Below, in pieces: positions 26,174 through 35,250 of a stretch of 64,000 bases of DNA. The stretch is from Fontibacterium universale. GTDB taxonomy: Bacteria; Pseudomonadota; Alphaproteobacteria; Pelagibacterales; Pelagibacteraceae. The notes below the pieces were generated by a model, which saw only the letters and a list, made by a program, of their open reading frames with translations, made no database searches and had not been told where the DNA came from. Within the stretch, counting starts at the first letter, position 1; each line of letters opens with the position of its first letter. Position numbers and translations under genes: made by a program. The stretch spans positions 1 to 64,000 of the forward strand of contig CBDEAT010000006.1 in the NCBI GenBank assembly GCA_965236175.1. The letters are read 5' to 3'.

Positions 26174-26944
26174 TTATTCAATAAGTCCTTCGAACGGACT
26201 TGATGGATTTGCAGTTACTTTTTTCTTAATCCTTCCAGCAATAAAGGATTTTCTTCCTGCGATCACCGCATCCTTCATGGCCTCAGCCATTAATATTGGA
26301 TTTTTAGCCTCAGCTACAGCGGTATTAATTAAAACACCGTCACAGCCTAATTCCATAGCAATAGCGGCATCAGAAGCACACCCTATTCCTGCATCAACAA
26401 TAACTGGTACTTTAGATTGGGTCTTAATAATTGAGATATTAAATCTATTTTGAATTCCTCTTCCTGATCCTATCAGAGATCCAAGAGGCATAATAGCTGC
26501 TGCACCCATATCTTCTAATTGTTTACAAAGTATAGGATCATCCGATGAATAAACCATAACCTCAAAATTTTCTTTTTTTAAAACTTTTAAAGCTTCAATA
26601 GTTTCAATCATATTTGGATATAAAGTTTCTTTATCTCCAAGCACCTCTAATTTTACAAGATTCCACCCTCCCGCATCTCTAGCTAATCTTAAAGTTCTCA
26701 AGGCCTCTTCTGCTGTGTAACAGCCTGCGGTATTTGGAAGATAAGTTATTTTTTTAGGATCTAAAAAATCAACCAGCATTGGTTCTTTTGGATTTGTAAC
26801 GTTCACTCTTCTTACGGCAACAGTTACAATTTCCACTTCTGCAGCTTCAATCGCTTTTGCCGTTTCTTCAAAACTTTTATATTTTCCTGTTCCAAGAATA
26901 AGACGAGACTTATATTTTTTTCCAGAAATAATTAAATCTTCCAA
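26174..26944 (-). CDS. thiG: Thiazole synthase
   Basis: Forms the thiazole phosphate moiety of thiamine from DXP, a glycine- or tyrosine-derived imine and ThiS thiocarboxylate. 256 residues. Family blocks: RLILGTGKYKSFEETAKAIE, ITYLPNTAGCYTAEEALRTL, the Schiff-base lysine in WNLVKLEVLGD, and phosphate-binding VIVDAGIGCASDAAIAMELG. It starts directly after thiS (thiS stop then ATG), forming a thiSG pair. thiC was not seen here. If the genome also lacks it, as in SAR11, the cell would make thiazole but need exogenous pyrimidine. Confidence 0.95.
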   Translation of the reverse strand: MEDLIISGKKYKSRLILGTGKYKSFEETAKAIEAAEVEIVTVAVRRVNVTNPKEPMLVDFLDPKKITYLPNTAGCYTAEEALRTLRLARDAGGWNLVKLEVLGDKETLYPNMIETIEALKVLKKENFEVMVYSSDDPILCKQLEDMGAAAIMPLGSLIGSGRGIQNRFNISIIKTQSKVPVIVDAGIGCASDAAIAMELGCDGVLINTAVAEAKNPILMAEAMKDAVIAGRKSFIAGRIKKKVTANPSSPFEGLIE

Positions 26945-27148
26945 TTAACCGCCTCCTATAAAATGAACAATCTCAACTCGATCTTTAGCTGATAAAATTT
27001 TTTTAGCATAATTATCTCTCGGCACCACTTCTTCATTAATTTCTATAGCTACTTTTTTTTCTGAAAGGGACAATGTCTCTAATAAAGAAATTATATTAGT
27101 TTTTTCTTTTATATTATGAGGTTTTCCGTTCAAAATGATTTGTATCAT
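26945..27148 (-). CDS. thiS: Thiamine biosynthesis sulfur carrier ThiS
   Basis: A 67-residue ubiquitin-fold protein that carries sulfur as a C-terminal thiocarboxylate. It begins IQIILNGKPHNIKEKTNI and ends IVHFIGGG; the terminal GG, here with one extra G, is the functional signature. It is abutted by thiG on the same strand and diverges from aroQ. Confidence 0.93.
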   Translation of the reverse strand: MIQIILNGKPHNIKEKTNIISLLETLSLSEKKVAIEINEEVVPRDNYAKKILSAKDRVEIVHFIGGG

Positions 27149-27193
27149 GTTGGATTTAAGCTATTTTTAAATTATAACATATCATTTTCTTAT

Positions 27194-27634
27194 ATGAATA
27201 TAGTAATTATTAACGGTCCCAATCTTAATCTTTTAGGCGAAAGAGAGCCAAAGATTTACGGAAAAGAAACTCTTAAATCGATTGAGAAAAAATGCAAAGA
27301 ACATGCTAAAAAAAATAAAATTAAAGTAGATTTTTTTCAGTCTAATATTGAGGGTGAGATCGTAACCAAAATTCAAAAATCTAGAGATAAATTTGATGGT
27401 TTAATAATTAATGCTGCAGCTTTTACTCATACATCAGTTGCAATATTAGATGCTTTAAATCTTGTTAAAATACCTAAAATAGAAATTCATATTTCTAACA
27501 TTTTTCACAGAGAAGAATTTCGTCACAAATCATTAATTAGCAGTGCAGTTAATGGTATAATTTGTGGCTTAGGATCTTTTGGTTATATTTTAGCAATAGA
27601 CGCCATTAAAAAAATAATTAAAGATAACAAATAA
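27194..27634 (+). CDS. aroQ: 3-dehydroquinate dehydratase, type II
   Basis: Third step of the shikimate pathway. The start at 27194 gives 146 residues beginning MNIVIINGPNLNLLG, the exact family N-terminus; an in-frame ATG 26 codons upstream overlaps thiS and is rejected. The active-site tyrosine follows in REPKIYGKETL, with NAAAFTHTSVAILDA and EIHISNIFHREEFRHKS carrying the catalytic histidine and arginine. The stop overlaps the accB start by one base (TAATG), so the gene is probably co-transcribed with accBC. Confidence 0.95.
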   Translation: MNIVIINGPNLNLLGEREPKIYGKETLKSIEKKCKEHAKKNKIKVDFFQSNIEGEIVTKIQKSRDKFDGLIINAAAFTHTSVAILDALNLVKIPKIEIHISNIFHREEFRHKSLISSAVNGIICGLGSFGYILAIDAIKKIIKDNK

Positions 27635-28078
27635 TGAAAATAGATAAAAAAATTATTAAAGAACTTTCAGATTATTTAGATGAATTTAATCTAACTGAGA
27701 TTGAGTATTCTGAAAATAACGTAAAGTATAAAGTTAGCAAATCTAACAAAGGCGTTGTTCATGAACAAATCATATCAACTGGTGGTCCAACCAAGAGCAT
27801 CGTCTTCTACTGCCTCGCCTGTTGCTGCTGATAATATAAATAAAGCTAATATTGTAAAATCACCTATGGTTGGAACTGCTTATTTAGCTCCAGAACCTGG
27901 TGCAAAACCATTTGTAACAGTTGGCGCTAATATTAAGAAAGGCCAAACAATTATTATTATAGAAGCAATGAAAACTATGAACCATGTCCCATCTACTAAA
28001 GATGGTGTGGTGAAGAAAATATTAGTAACCGATGGTGAAGCGGTAGAATTTGATCAGGACTTAATCCTAGTCGAGTAA
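27634..28078 (+). CDS. accB: Biotin carboxyl carrier protein, one frame break
   Basis: BCCP of acetyl-CoA carboxylase. N-terminal helical domain (KIIKELSDYLDEFNLTEIEY), a variable linker, and a biotinyl domain with the modified lysine in IEAMKTMNHV. A +1 change occurs in the unstructured linker between about 27755 and 27800: ...ISTGG then QPRASSSTASPVAAD. It is placeable as GGT|C|CAA, or upstream as GTT|C|ATG. Because linkers vary, the exact position cannot be fixed. The joined product is about 147 residues, normal for BCCP. accC begins directly after the stop. Confidence 0.9.
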
Positions 28079-29419
28079 ATGATTAAAAAAATACTTATAG
28101 CAAACAGAGGCGAAATAGCCGTACGAGTTATACGAGCTTGTAAAGAACTTGAGATAGCAACTGTTGCTGTACACTCAACTGCTGATAATGAGTCTATGCA
28201 CGTTAGACTAGCAGATGAAAGTATATGTATTGGATCTCAAAAGGCTCAAGATAGTTATCTAAATATTCCCTCTTTAATATCAGCGATAGAAATTACAGGT
28301 GCAGATGCGGTTCATCCTGGTTATGGATTTCTTTCTGAAAACTATAAATTTGCAGAAATTTTAGAACAACACAAAATTAAGTTCATAGGTCCAAGCTCAG
28401 AGCTTATAAGAAAAATGGGTGATAAAATTGAAGCTAAAAAAATAGCAAAAAGTTTAGGACTTCCAATTGTCTCTGGTTCTGAAACGGGAATAAAAGATAT
28501 TAGTGAGGCTATAAAAATATCTAAAGAAATAGGTTTTCCAGTACTTATTAAAGCTGCTGGTGGTGGTGGTGGTAAAGGTATGAGAATTGTCCATTCTGAA
28601 GATAAATTAGAAGAAAATATTAAAATTGCTCAAACAGAAGCTAAGAAATTCTTTAATAATGAAGAAGTTTTTATTGAAAAGTTTTTTGAAAATCCAAGAC
28701 ATATTGAAGTGCAAATTTTATCAGACGGTAAAGATAATACGGTGCATTTAGGAGAAAGAGACTGCTCTGTTCAAAGAAGATACCAAAAAATTATAGAAGA
28801 AAGTCCTTGTCCAGTTATTAATGATGAACAAAGAAAATACTTACTTGATGTTTCAGTGAATGCCATTTCAAAACTTGGCTATGAAGGAGCTGGAACGCTT
28901 GAATTTATTTATGATAAAGGAAAATTTTATTTTTTAGAGATGAATACAAGATTACAAGTAGAACATCCTGTTACAGAGGAAGTGACTGGAATTGATCTTG
29001 TAAAAAGACAAATTGAAATTGCATCAACAGGTAAATTAAATTTACAACAAAAAGATATTACATTTTTTGGTCATGCGATTGAATGTAGAATCAATGCTGA
29101 AGATCCAAGTAAAGATTTCTTACCAAGCGCTGGAACAATCAAAACTTATAATCAACCTTCGGGTCCAGGAACCAGAGTTGATAGTTGTGTATTTCAAGGA
29201 TGTAAAATTCCACCCTATTATGACAGTTTAGTTGCAAAACTTATTTGCCATGGCAGAGATAGAGCTTCCGCAATATCTAGATTGAAAAGATCTTTAGATG
29301 AATTTGTTATTGAAGGAGTAAGTACAACAATTGATCTTCATAAAAAAATATTAAGAAACGAAGACTTTATTAATTCAAAATATGATGTGAATTGGCTATC
29401 AAAAACTAAGTTTTATTAG
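28079..29419 (+). CDS. accC: Biotin carboxylase
   Basis: ATP-dependent carboxylation of BCCP-biotin, the first half-reaction of fatty acid synthesis. 446 residues, intact. ILIANRGEIAVRVIRACKEL, VHPGYGFLSENYKFA, the glycine-rich ATP loop KAAGGGGGKGMRIV, HLGERDCSVQRRYQKIIEE and FLEMNTRLQVEHPVTEEVTG are all textbook. It shares a transcript with aroQ and accB. Confidence 0.97.
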   Translation: MIKKILIANRGEIAVRVIRACKELEIATVAVHSTADNESMHVRLADESICIGSQKAQDSYLNIPSLISAIEITGADAVHPGYGFLSENYKFAEILEQHKIKFIGPSSELIRKMGDKIEAKKIAKSLGLPIVSGSETGIKDISEAIKISKEIGFPVLIKAAGGGGGKGMRIVHSEDKLEENIKIAQTEAKKFFNNEEVFIEKFFENPRHIEVQILSDGKDNTVHLGERDCSVQRRYQKIIEESPCPVINDEQRKYLLDVSVNAISKLGYEGAGTLEFIYDKGKFYFLEMNTRLQVEHPVTEEVTGIDLVKRQIEIASTGKLNLQQKDITFFGHAIECRINAEDPSKDFLPSAGTIKTYNQPSGPGTRVDSCVFQGCKIPPYYDSLVAKLICHGRDRASAISRLKRSLDEFVIEGVSTTIDLHKKILRNEDFINSKYDVNWLSKTKFY

Positions 29420-29421
29420 TT

Positions 29422-29781
29422 TTAAGGACGCCAACTTTCGTAATCAGCTTTAGTCTGTGGTTTGTATTTATTGGGATTATAAGCCTCTTCAGTGCCTGTC
29501 TTGTTTTCTTGATGATCTTTCTGCCATTCATACTTTGAAAATTCAGCCTTAGTTGGAACCTCTTTTATTATATGATGTATCCATGCATGCCACTCAGGTG
29601 GGATTTTTGTAGCCTCTACGTCTGAATTAAAAATAACCCATCTTCTGTCTTTGCTATCAACATAATATTTATTTTTAGAATCATCGATGCCGACAAGTTT
29701 TCCAAAAAATAGTGTATTTAAAAATGTTCCAATGGTTTGACCATTCCACCAGGTAAAAATAATTTTAAGAAATTTAATCAT
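29422..29781 (-). CDS. NDUFA12-family complex I accessory subunit
   Basis: A 119-residue relative of mitochondrial NDUFA12 (B17.2), one of the few accessory complex I subunits shared by alphaproteobacteria and mitochondria. The conserved patterns are FTWWNGQTIGTFLNTLFFGK, YYVDSKDRRWVIFN and the diagnostic IPPEWHAWIHH. The tail ends with YKPQTKADYESWRP. It stabilises the quinone-side module and supports the alphaproteobacterial assignment. It is convergent with accC, with a gap of two bases. Confidence 0.93.
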   Translation of the reverse strand: MIKFLKIIFTWWNGQTIGTFLNTLFFGKLVGIDDSKNKYYVDSKDRRWVIFNSDVEATKIPPEWHAWIHHIIKEVPTKAEFSKYEWQKDHQENKTGTEEAYNPNKYKPQTKADYESWRP

Positions 29782-29828
29782 TATAAAAATTTATATTTTT
29801 TAAGATATCCACAAAAGTTTTCTATTTC

Positions 29829-29855
29829 AAGTTGTCTGTTTTTAACTAGACACTT
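29829..29855. promoter_or_regulatory. Imperfect inverted repeat upstream of the NrdJ-like domain gene
   Basis: AAGTTGTCT (29829-29837) and AGACACTT (29848-29855) are inverted repeats with one missing base, about 50 bases before the ATG. It could be an operator or a small hairpin. It is not a clear NrdR box. Confidence 0.3.
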
Positions 29856-29907
29856 ATTACAGATTAAAATAGTGATTTAAAATCATTAAATTTTTAAGAA
29901 TCAAAAA

Positions 29908-30753
29908 ATGTCTAAATATATTGCTGAAAGTTTTTATACCTGTTTATTTAAAATTACTCATAATTTACAAGAATTAACAAGCGAAGCTCTTCAAGAAATC
30001 GATAGCAGAAAAGATGGAAAAGTTGAGGTTTTAGACGTTAAATTTAATAAAAGAAAAACAAAATCACTAGCTGAAATACAGGCTAGCAAAACTCAAAGTA
30101 AAGAACAGGAAGTTAAAGAAATCTCCAGTCAAAAAATTAGCGAAAATATAACTTCTTCTATTTTTAATAACATTCAAGACAACAAGACATCGTCATTGTC
30201 TATTGAAAACAAAGCCTTCAGTGAAAGAAGAAAAATGCCTGATCGCAGAAAAGGCTATATCCAAAAAGCAATGATTGGCGATCATAAAGTTTATTTGCAT
30301 ATCGGTGAATATGACGATGGTAGAGTTGGCGAAATTTTTATTGATACGAATAAAGAAGGTGAACTTGTAAGATCTTTAATGAATAACTTTGCGATCGCAA
30401 TATCTTTAGGTTTGCAATATGGTGTTCCTTTAGAAGAATATGTAGATGCATTCATTAATACTAAATTTGAACCATCTGGAAAAGTTAAAGGAAATGATAG
30501 AATTTTATCCGCTTCTTCAATTTTAGATTATCTATTTAGAGAACTTGCAATTTCTTATCTAGGAAGAGAAGATCTTGCTCATACTCCTTCTATTAAAAAA
30601 ACTGATCAAGCAGAAGACTCTGAAGAAAATGCTCAGCTTATTGATGTTCTTAAAAATATTACAAGTAAAGGTTTCTTAAGAAATCAGTACAAAGAAAAAT
30701 TAGTAGATCTAAGTAATATTAGATTAAATATTAAGAGCAAAAAAATAAATTAG
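29908..30753 (+). CDS. Stand-alone NrdJ C-terminal (TSCPD) domain protein
   Basis: A 281-residue protein without a ribonucleotide reductase catalytic domain. Residues about 105-225 match the C-terminal region of B12-dependent (class II) NrdJ: KMPDRRKGYIQKAMIGDHKV, VYLHIGEYDDGRVGEIFID, RSLMNNFAIAISLGLQYGVP and SSILDYLFRELAISYLGRED. Residues 1-100 are low-complexity and charged, the last 50 lysine-rich. In NrdJ this region follows the barrel and contributes to regulation or thiol transfer. Alone it may bind or regulate a reductase encoded elsewhere. The gene lies between NDUFA12 and aspS, with no other nucleotide gene adjacent. Confidence 0.8.
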   Translation: MSKYIAESFYTCLFKITHNLQELTSEALQEIDSRKDGKVEVLDVKFNKRKTKSLAEIQASKTQSKEQEVKEISSQKISENITSSIFNNIQDNKTSSLSIENKAFSERRKMPDRRKGYIQKAMIGDHKVYLHIGEYDDGRVGEIFIDTNKEGELVRSLMNNFAIAISLGLQYGVPLEEYVDAFINTKFEPSGKVKGNDRILSASSILDYLFRELAISYLGREDLAHTPSIKKTDQAEDSEENAQLIDVLKNITSKGFLRNQYKEKLVDLSNIRLNIKSKKIN

Positions 30754-32540
30754 TCTTTCTTAACTAATTTAATATTTAATTCTTTTAATTGTTTTTCAGA
30801 AACATCTGACGGCGCATTCATCATTAAATCTTGAGCATTTTGATTTAATGGAAACATAGTAACTTCTCTTATATTTTTCTCTCCGGCTAATAACATAATA
30901 ATTCTATCAATCCCTGGCGCTATTCCTCCATGTGGTGGCGCACCATAAGATAAAGCGTTAATCATGCCGCTAAATTTACTATCAACTTCTTCTTTTGAAT
31001 AACCAGCGATTTTAAATAATTTATACATTAATTCTGGAACGTGATTTCTAATAGCTCCAGATGACAACTCGATACCATTACAAACAATATCATACTGATA
31101 GGCTAATAATTCTAATGGGTCTGTTTTGTCGATCAAATCCATCGGGATTTGTGGCATAGAAAATGGGTTATGACTAAAATCAATTTTCTTATCAATTTCA
31201 TTATATTCAAACATTGGGTAATCAGTGACCCAGCAAAACTCAAATACGTTATCTTTTATTAATTCTAAATTTTTAGCAATCTCAGTTCTTGCCCATGCTG
31301 AAAATTTCTCAGCATTTTTCTTGATATCACACACAAAGAATATGGCATCTCCGCCTACAGCGTTAATTTTTTTACATAAAGTATTTATTGCATCTTCGGA
31401 GAAGAATTTAGCTATAGGTCCTTTTCCTTCTAATTTTCCATTATTACTTTCGAGAATAATATAACCTAGTCCAGAAGCTCCTTCTGTTTTTGCACCTTTG
31501 TCTAAGTTGTCAAAAAAACTTCTTGGTTTTGAAGATACATTTTTTGCAACAACACATCTTACTACTGATTTTTTTTGAATTAACTTTTTAAATATTTCTA
31601 ATTTAACATCTTCTCTTTCAAAAATTTCAGTAACATCATTAATTTCAATTGGGTTTCTTAAGTCTGGTTTATCTGTTCCAAACTTTAACATTGCATCTTT
31701 ATATTTAAATCTTTTAAAAGGTGTTTTGCTGATAGAATAACCTTTGCTAAATTTTGTAAAAACCTCATGAAGCAACGGCTCAACCACTTGAAATACATCT
31801 TCTTGTTCAACAAATGACATTTCAATATCTAATTGATAAAATTCACCTGGGCTTCTGTCTGCTCTTGCGTCTTCATCTCTGAAACATGGAGCAATTTGAA
31901 AATATCGATCAAAACCAGACACCATAATTAACTGTTTAAACTGCTGAGGCGCTTGTGGAAGAGCGTAAAATTTTCCAGGATTTAATCTGCTTGGAACTAG
32001 AAAATCTCTTGCTCCTTCTGGACTGGAAGAAGTTAGAATTGGAGTTTGGTATTCTAAAAAACCAAGACTCTCCATTTTTTTTCTAATAAATGAAATAACA
32101 TTAGATCTTAAAATAATATTTTGATGTAATTTTTTTCTTCTTAAATCTAAATAACGATACTTTAATCTTATTTCTTCTGAATATTCTTGATCGCTAAAAA
32201 CCGGCAAAGGAAGTTCTTTTGTTGAACCCAATATATTAAAATTTTTAATTAAAACTTCAATAGAACCGGTTGCAAGTTCTTTGTTAATTGTCTCTGCAGT
32301 TCTTGCAACAACTTCGCCTTCTATTCGAATAACACTTTCTAATTTAATTTTTTCTAGTGCTGAAAAATGTTCGTTTTTATTGTCAATTACACACTGAGTC
32401 ATTCCATAGTGATCTCTTAAATCAATAAATAATAAATGACCGTGATCACGCTTTTTATGAATCCATCCGGACAGAATAGTTTGCTTACCAATATTATTAA
32501 TTGTAAGTTCCGCGCAATTGTGAGTTCTATATTTATTCAA
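30750..32540 (-). CDS. aspS: Aspartyl-tRNA synthetase
   Basis: Class IIb bacterial AspRS, 596 residues, intact. N-terminal OB fold (LSGWIHKKRDHGHLLFIDLR), catalytic motif 2 (CFRDEDARADRSPGEFYQLD), the bacterial GAD insertion (about 290-420) and motif 3 (GIAPGIDRIIMLLAGEKNIR). Bacterial-type AspRS in alphaproteobacteria is often non-discriminating, charging tRNA-Asn for GatCAB; that cannot be decided here. The stop overlaps the opposing gene by four bases. Confidence 0.97.
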   Translation of the reverse strand: MNKYRTHNCAELTINNIGKQTILSGWIHKKRDHGHLLFIDLRDHYGMTQCVIDNKNEHFSALEKIKLESVIRIEGEVVARTAETINKELATGSIEVLIKNFNILGSTKELPLPVFSDQEYSEEIRLKYRYLDLRRKKLHQNIILRSNVISFIRKKMESLGFLEYQTPILTSSSPEGARDFLVPSRLNPGKFYALPQAPQQFKQLIMVSGFDRYFQIAPCFRDEDARADRSPGEFYQLDIEMSFVEQEDVFQVVEPLLHEVFTKFSKGYSISKTPFKRFKYKDAMLKFGTDKPDLRNPIEINDVTEIFEREDVKLEIFKKLIQKKSVVRCVVAKNVSSKPRSFFDNLDKGAKTEGASGLGYIILESNNGKLEGKGPIAKFFSEDAINTLCKKINAVGGDAIFFVCDIKKNAEKFSAWARTEIAKNLELIKDNVFEFCWVTDYPMFEYNEIDKKIDFSHNPFSMPQIPMDLIDKTDPLELLAYQYDIVCNGIELSSGAIRNHVPELMYKLFKIAGYSKEEVDSKFSGMINALSYGAPPHGGIAPGIDRIIMLLAGEKNIREVTMFPLNQNAQDLMMNAPSDVSEKQLKELNIKLVKKD

Positions 32541-32580
32541 ATCAAACCAGCCTTTTTAATAATAAATTGAGATACAGTTA

Positions 32581-33441
32581 ATGTTCAAAAAAAACAATCA
32601 TAATTTCTCATTTATTAAAAACAACAAAGAACTAGATCAATTTATTGCAAAGATTAAAAATAAAAAAAAATTTTTCTTGGATACAGAATTTGAAAGAAGA
32701 TCAACTTATAAAGCAATTATATCTATTATAGTTATTTTTGATGGAAAAAATATTGGAATTATTGATTGTTTAGAAAAAAAAATTAATTTTAAAAAAATAT
32801 TTAAATTTTTAAATAAAAAAAATAATACATTAGTAATTCATTCTTGCAGACAAGATCTGGAAATATTTTTACCAATAGTTAAGAAAATTAAATTTACTGT
32901 TTTTGATACTCAAATTGCAGCATTGTTTGACGGTTATACTGAAACTCCCTCATATAAAAAATTAGTCCAAGATTTTTGCAAGATTAGTTTAGATAAATCA
33001 CTACAGAAAGAAGATTGGCTAAAAAGACCAATTAACATTGAGAGGATTAACTACTTAATTAATGATGTTTATTATCTAAAAATAATTTTTAAAAAGTTAA
33101 ATATTAAATTAGTTAAAAAAAATAAATTAAAATTATTTAATAAACTAATTAAAAAAGAAATTTTTAAGATTTCTCATGAAGATTATCCTGTTATTTTTAA
33201 AAAAAAATTAGGTGATAATATTTTAAATAATAAAAAATTTACTAAAATAATAAGTTTCAGAAATAAAATAGCAAAAAAAATAAATCTTCCAAAAAATTGG
33301 GTTTTTTCTGATAAAGAAATTATAAGAAATATAAAAAACGAAGAAATTTCTATTGTTTCTAAAAACTTAAAAAATATAGAAATTAAAAATTTAACAAAAC
33401 TAATTGTGGATTTAAAAAAAAATTTTAATAAAATTAATTAA
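32581..33441 (+). CDS. rnd: Ribonuclease D-type 3' exonuclease
   Basis: 3'-to-5' exonuclease for tRNA maturation, 286 residues. DEDDy active-site residues are visible: FFLDTEFERR (DxE), IHSCRQDLEIF (D), and NDVYYLKIIFKK (D and Y). FDTQIAALFDGY and LQKEDWLKRPI are further family signatures. The second half is lysine-rich and shorter than the E. coli enzyme (375 residues), so only one partial HRDC domain is likely. The gene diverges from aspS across 40 bp and overlaps hda by eight bases. Confidence 0.9.
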   Translation: MFKKNNHNFSFIKNNKELDQFIAKIKNKKKFFLDTEFERRSTYKAIISIIVIFDGKNIGIIDCLEKKINFKKIFKFLNKKNNTLVIHSCRQDLEIFLPIVKKIKFTVFDTQIAALFDGYTETPSYKKLVQDFCKISLDKSLQKEDWLKRPINIERINYLINDVYYLKIIFKKLNIKLVKKNKLKLFNKLIKKEIFKISHEDYPVIFKKKLGDNILNNKKFTKIISFRNKIAKKINLPKNWVFSDKEIIRNIKNEEISIVSKNLKNIEIKNLTKLIVDLKKNFNKIN

Positions 33442-34096
33442 TAGCGTTTAGTGCTTGGTTAATAATTTTAGTATTTATTTTTTTTTTATACAATAGAGAC
33501 AATTCATCCAAGTTCTTAACAAACTTAGAAGCGGAGTCATAACTCCTCTCAATATTTTTTAAAATAAAATTAACTTCTTTTGCAGTAATATTAATTTGTT
33601 TATCAGAAAGCATCTTTGTTAAAATTTGATAGAATAAATCATCAGATGGATTGGTAATTCCGACTGCAACTAATGAATTTAAACGTGAAATTAAATCTTT
33701 TAATTTAAATGAAATACTTCCTGCTAATTTATTAGAAGTTAAATAAATAAATTTATTTTTACTTATAAAATCATTTAAAATTGTCTGAAAAAAAACTTCA
33801 TCATTAAATAATTCTATATCTTCTATAATTAAAACTTTTTGATTTAATATTAAGTCTAAATTATCTTTATTAACACTTTTCCCTTCAAAAATTTTAGAAT
33901 TAGTCTTATCTGAAAAAATTTTTGTTAAATAAGATTTTCCAGATTTTTTTGGACCATAAATATTGATTCCTTTAAAACTCCAATTTGGCCATTCTTTTAT
34001 TAATTTGTAAGCTTCATAATTATTTTCTCCTACGCAAAAATCTTCCTCATAATAAAAACTTTTATCTGGAAATTTAAAAACTATTTGATCTTTCAT
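33434..34096 (-). CDS. hda: DnaA-like replication regulator (Hda/HdaA)
   Basis: A 220-residue AAA+ domain without the DnaA DNA-binding domain. Family sequence PNWSFKGINIYGPKKSGKSY contains Walker A (GPKKSGKS). Walker B is in KVLIIEDIELFND. FIYLTSNKLAGSISFKLKDL then ISRLNSLVAVGI provide sensor I and the arginine-finger region. In alphaproteobacteria HdaA converts DnaA-ATP to DnaA-ADP after initiation with the beta clamp. The N-terminal QIVFKFPDKSFYYEEDF fits the clamp-binding/Hda start. Confidence 0.88.
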   Translation of the reverse strand: MKDQIVFKFPDKSFYYEEDFCVGENNYEAYKLIKEWPNWSFKGINIYGPKKSGKSYLTKIFSDKTNSKIFEGKSVNKDNLDLILNQKVLIIEDIELFNDEVFFQTILNDFISKNKFIYLTSNKLAGSISFKLKDLISRLNSLVAVGITNPSDDLFYQILTKMLSDKQINITAKEVNFILKNIERSYDSASKFVKNLDELSLLYKKKINTKIINQALNAIN

Positions 34097-34197
34097 AAAA
34101 AAACCTAAAACTACATTATTTTTATAAAAAATCTTATTTAAAAACTGATTGTAAAATAAGAAAACAAGTGTATTGCTGAAGTGTTAATATTTTTTTA

Positions 34198-35250
34198 ATG
34201 AATAATTCAAATTTTACCTATCTTAAAAGTGGTGTTGATATCGAAAAAACCACAAATCTAGTTAAATTTATTTCTAAATTATCAAAATCTACCAAAATTA
34301 AAGGGAGTGAAATTAAAAATTTTAAAAACATAGGAGGCTTTGGATCTGTATTTGATCTTGGGCAATATAAAATTAAAGACCCTCTTATTGTAACTTCAAC
34401 TGATGGCGTTGGAACTAAGCTTGAAATTGCAAATCATTTAAATGATTTCAGAACAATTGGCATTGATTTAGTTGCGATGTGCGTAAATGATCTGATTGTG
34501 CAAGGCGCAAAACCTGTTGTCTTTTTAGACTATATTGCAATCCCAAAAGTTATTGAAAAAAAATACAAACAAATACTATCAGGCATAGCAAAAGGATGTA
34601 GAATTGCTGGCTGTTCTTTATCTGGCGGTGAGACTGCAGAAATGCCTGGTGTGTATACTGGAGATTCTTTTGATTTAGCTGGCTTTGCTGTTGGTATTGT
34701 TGGTAAAAAAAATGTCATCACAGGAAATTCAATTAAACATGGTGATATAATATTAGCAGTGCCTTCAACAGGAGCTCATTCAAATGGATATTCTTTGATA
34801 AGAAAAATTTTGAAAGATAAAAAAATTAAAGTTAAAAAAAATAAAAAATTATACAAAGATCTTTTAACTCCTACTAAAATTTACGTTAAGGAAATATTAA
34901 AACTTCACAGCATGAAGTTAATTAAAGGCTGCGCACATATCACTGGTGGGGGAATTATTGAGAATTTACCTAGAGTAATTTCTAATAATTACGCCGCAAA
35001 AATAAATCTTTCAAAAATTAAACCAAATAAAGTTATAAAATGGATTAAATCAAATGGCGTTGATGATCAGGAGATGCTTAAAACATTTAACTGCGGTGTT
35101 GGTTTCTGCATAATTGCAGATAAAAAAAATTATCAAAAAATCTCAAAAGTTTTTAATAAATCTTCAAAGCCCTATGAAATCGGGACTATAGTGAAAAGTA
35201 ATAATAATAAAAAAATTATATTAAATGAAAAAATTAACTGGAAATATTAA
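34198..35250 (+). CDS. purM: Phosphoribosylformylglycinamidine cyclo-ligase (AIR synthetase)
   Basis: Fifth step of purine synthesis. 350 residues, intact. Family blocks: FGSVFDLGQYKIKDPLIVTS, STDGVGTKLEIANHL, VNDLIVQGAKPVVFLDYIA, the signature SGGETAEMPGVYTGDSFDLA and AHITGGGIIENLPRVI. The last 26 bases overlap purN in another frame. A run of AT-rich sequence with two T-tracts separates it from the divergent hda. Confidence 0.96.
   Translation: MNNSNFTYLKSGVDIEKTTNLVKFISKLSKSTKIKGSEIKNFKNIGGFGSVFDLGQYKIKDPLIVTSTDGVGTKLEIANHLNDFRTIGIDLVAMCVNDLIVQGAKPVVFLDYIAIPKVIEKKYKQILSGIAKGCRIAGCSLSGGETAEMPGVYTGDSFDLAGFAVGIVGKKNVITGNSIKHGDIILAVPSTGAHSNGYSLIRKILKDKKIKVKKNKKLYKDLLTPTKIYVKEILKLHSMKLIKGCAHITGGGIIENLPRVISNNYAAKINLSKIKPNKVIKWIKSNGVDDQEMLKTFNCGVGFCIIADKKNYQKISKVFNKSSKPYEIGTIVKSNNNKKIILNEKINWKY

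Noticed and set aside
29829..29855. NrdR box upstream of the NrdJ-like domain gene
   Set aside because: The inverted repeat does not match the NrdR consensus well and occurs only once here.
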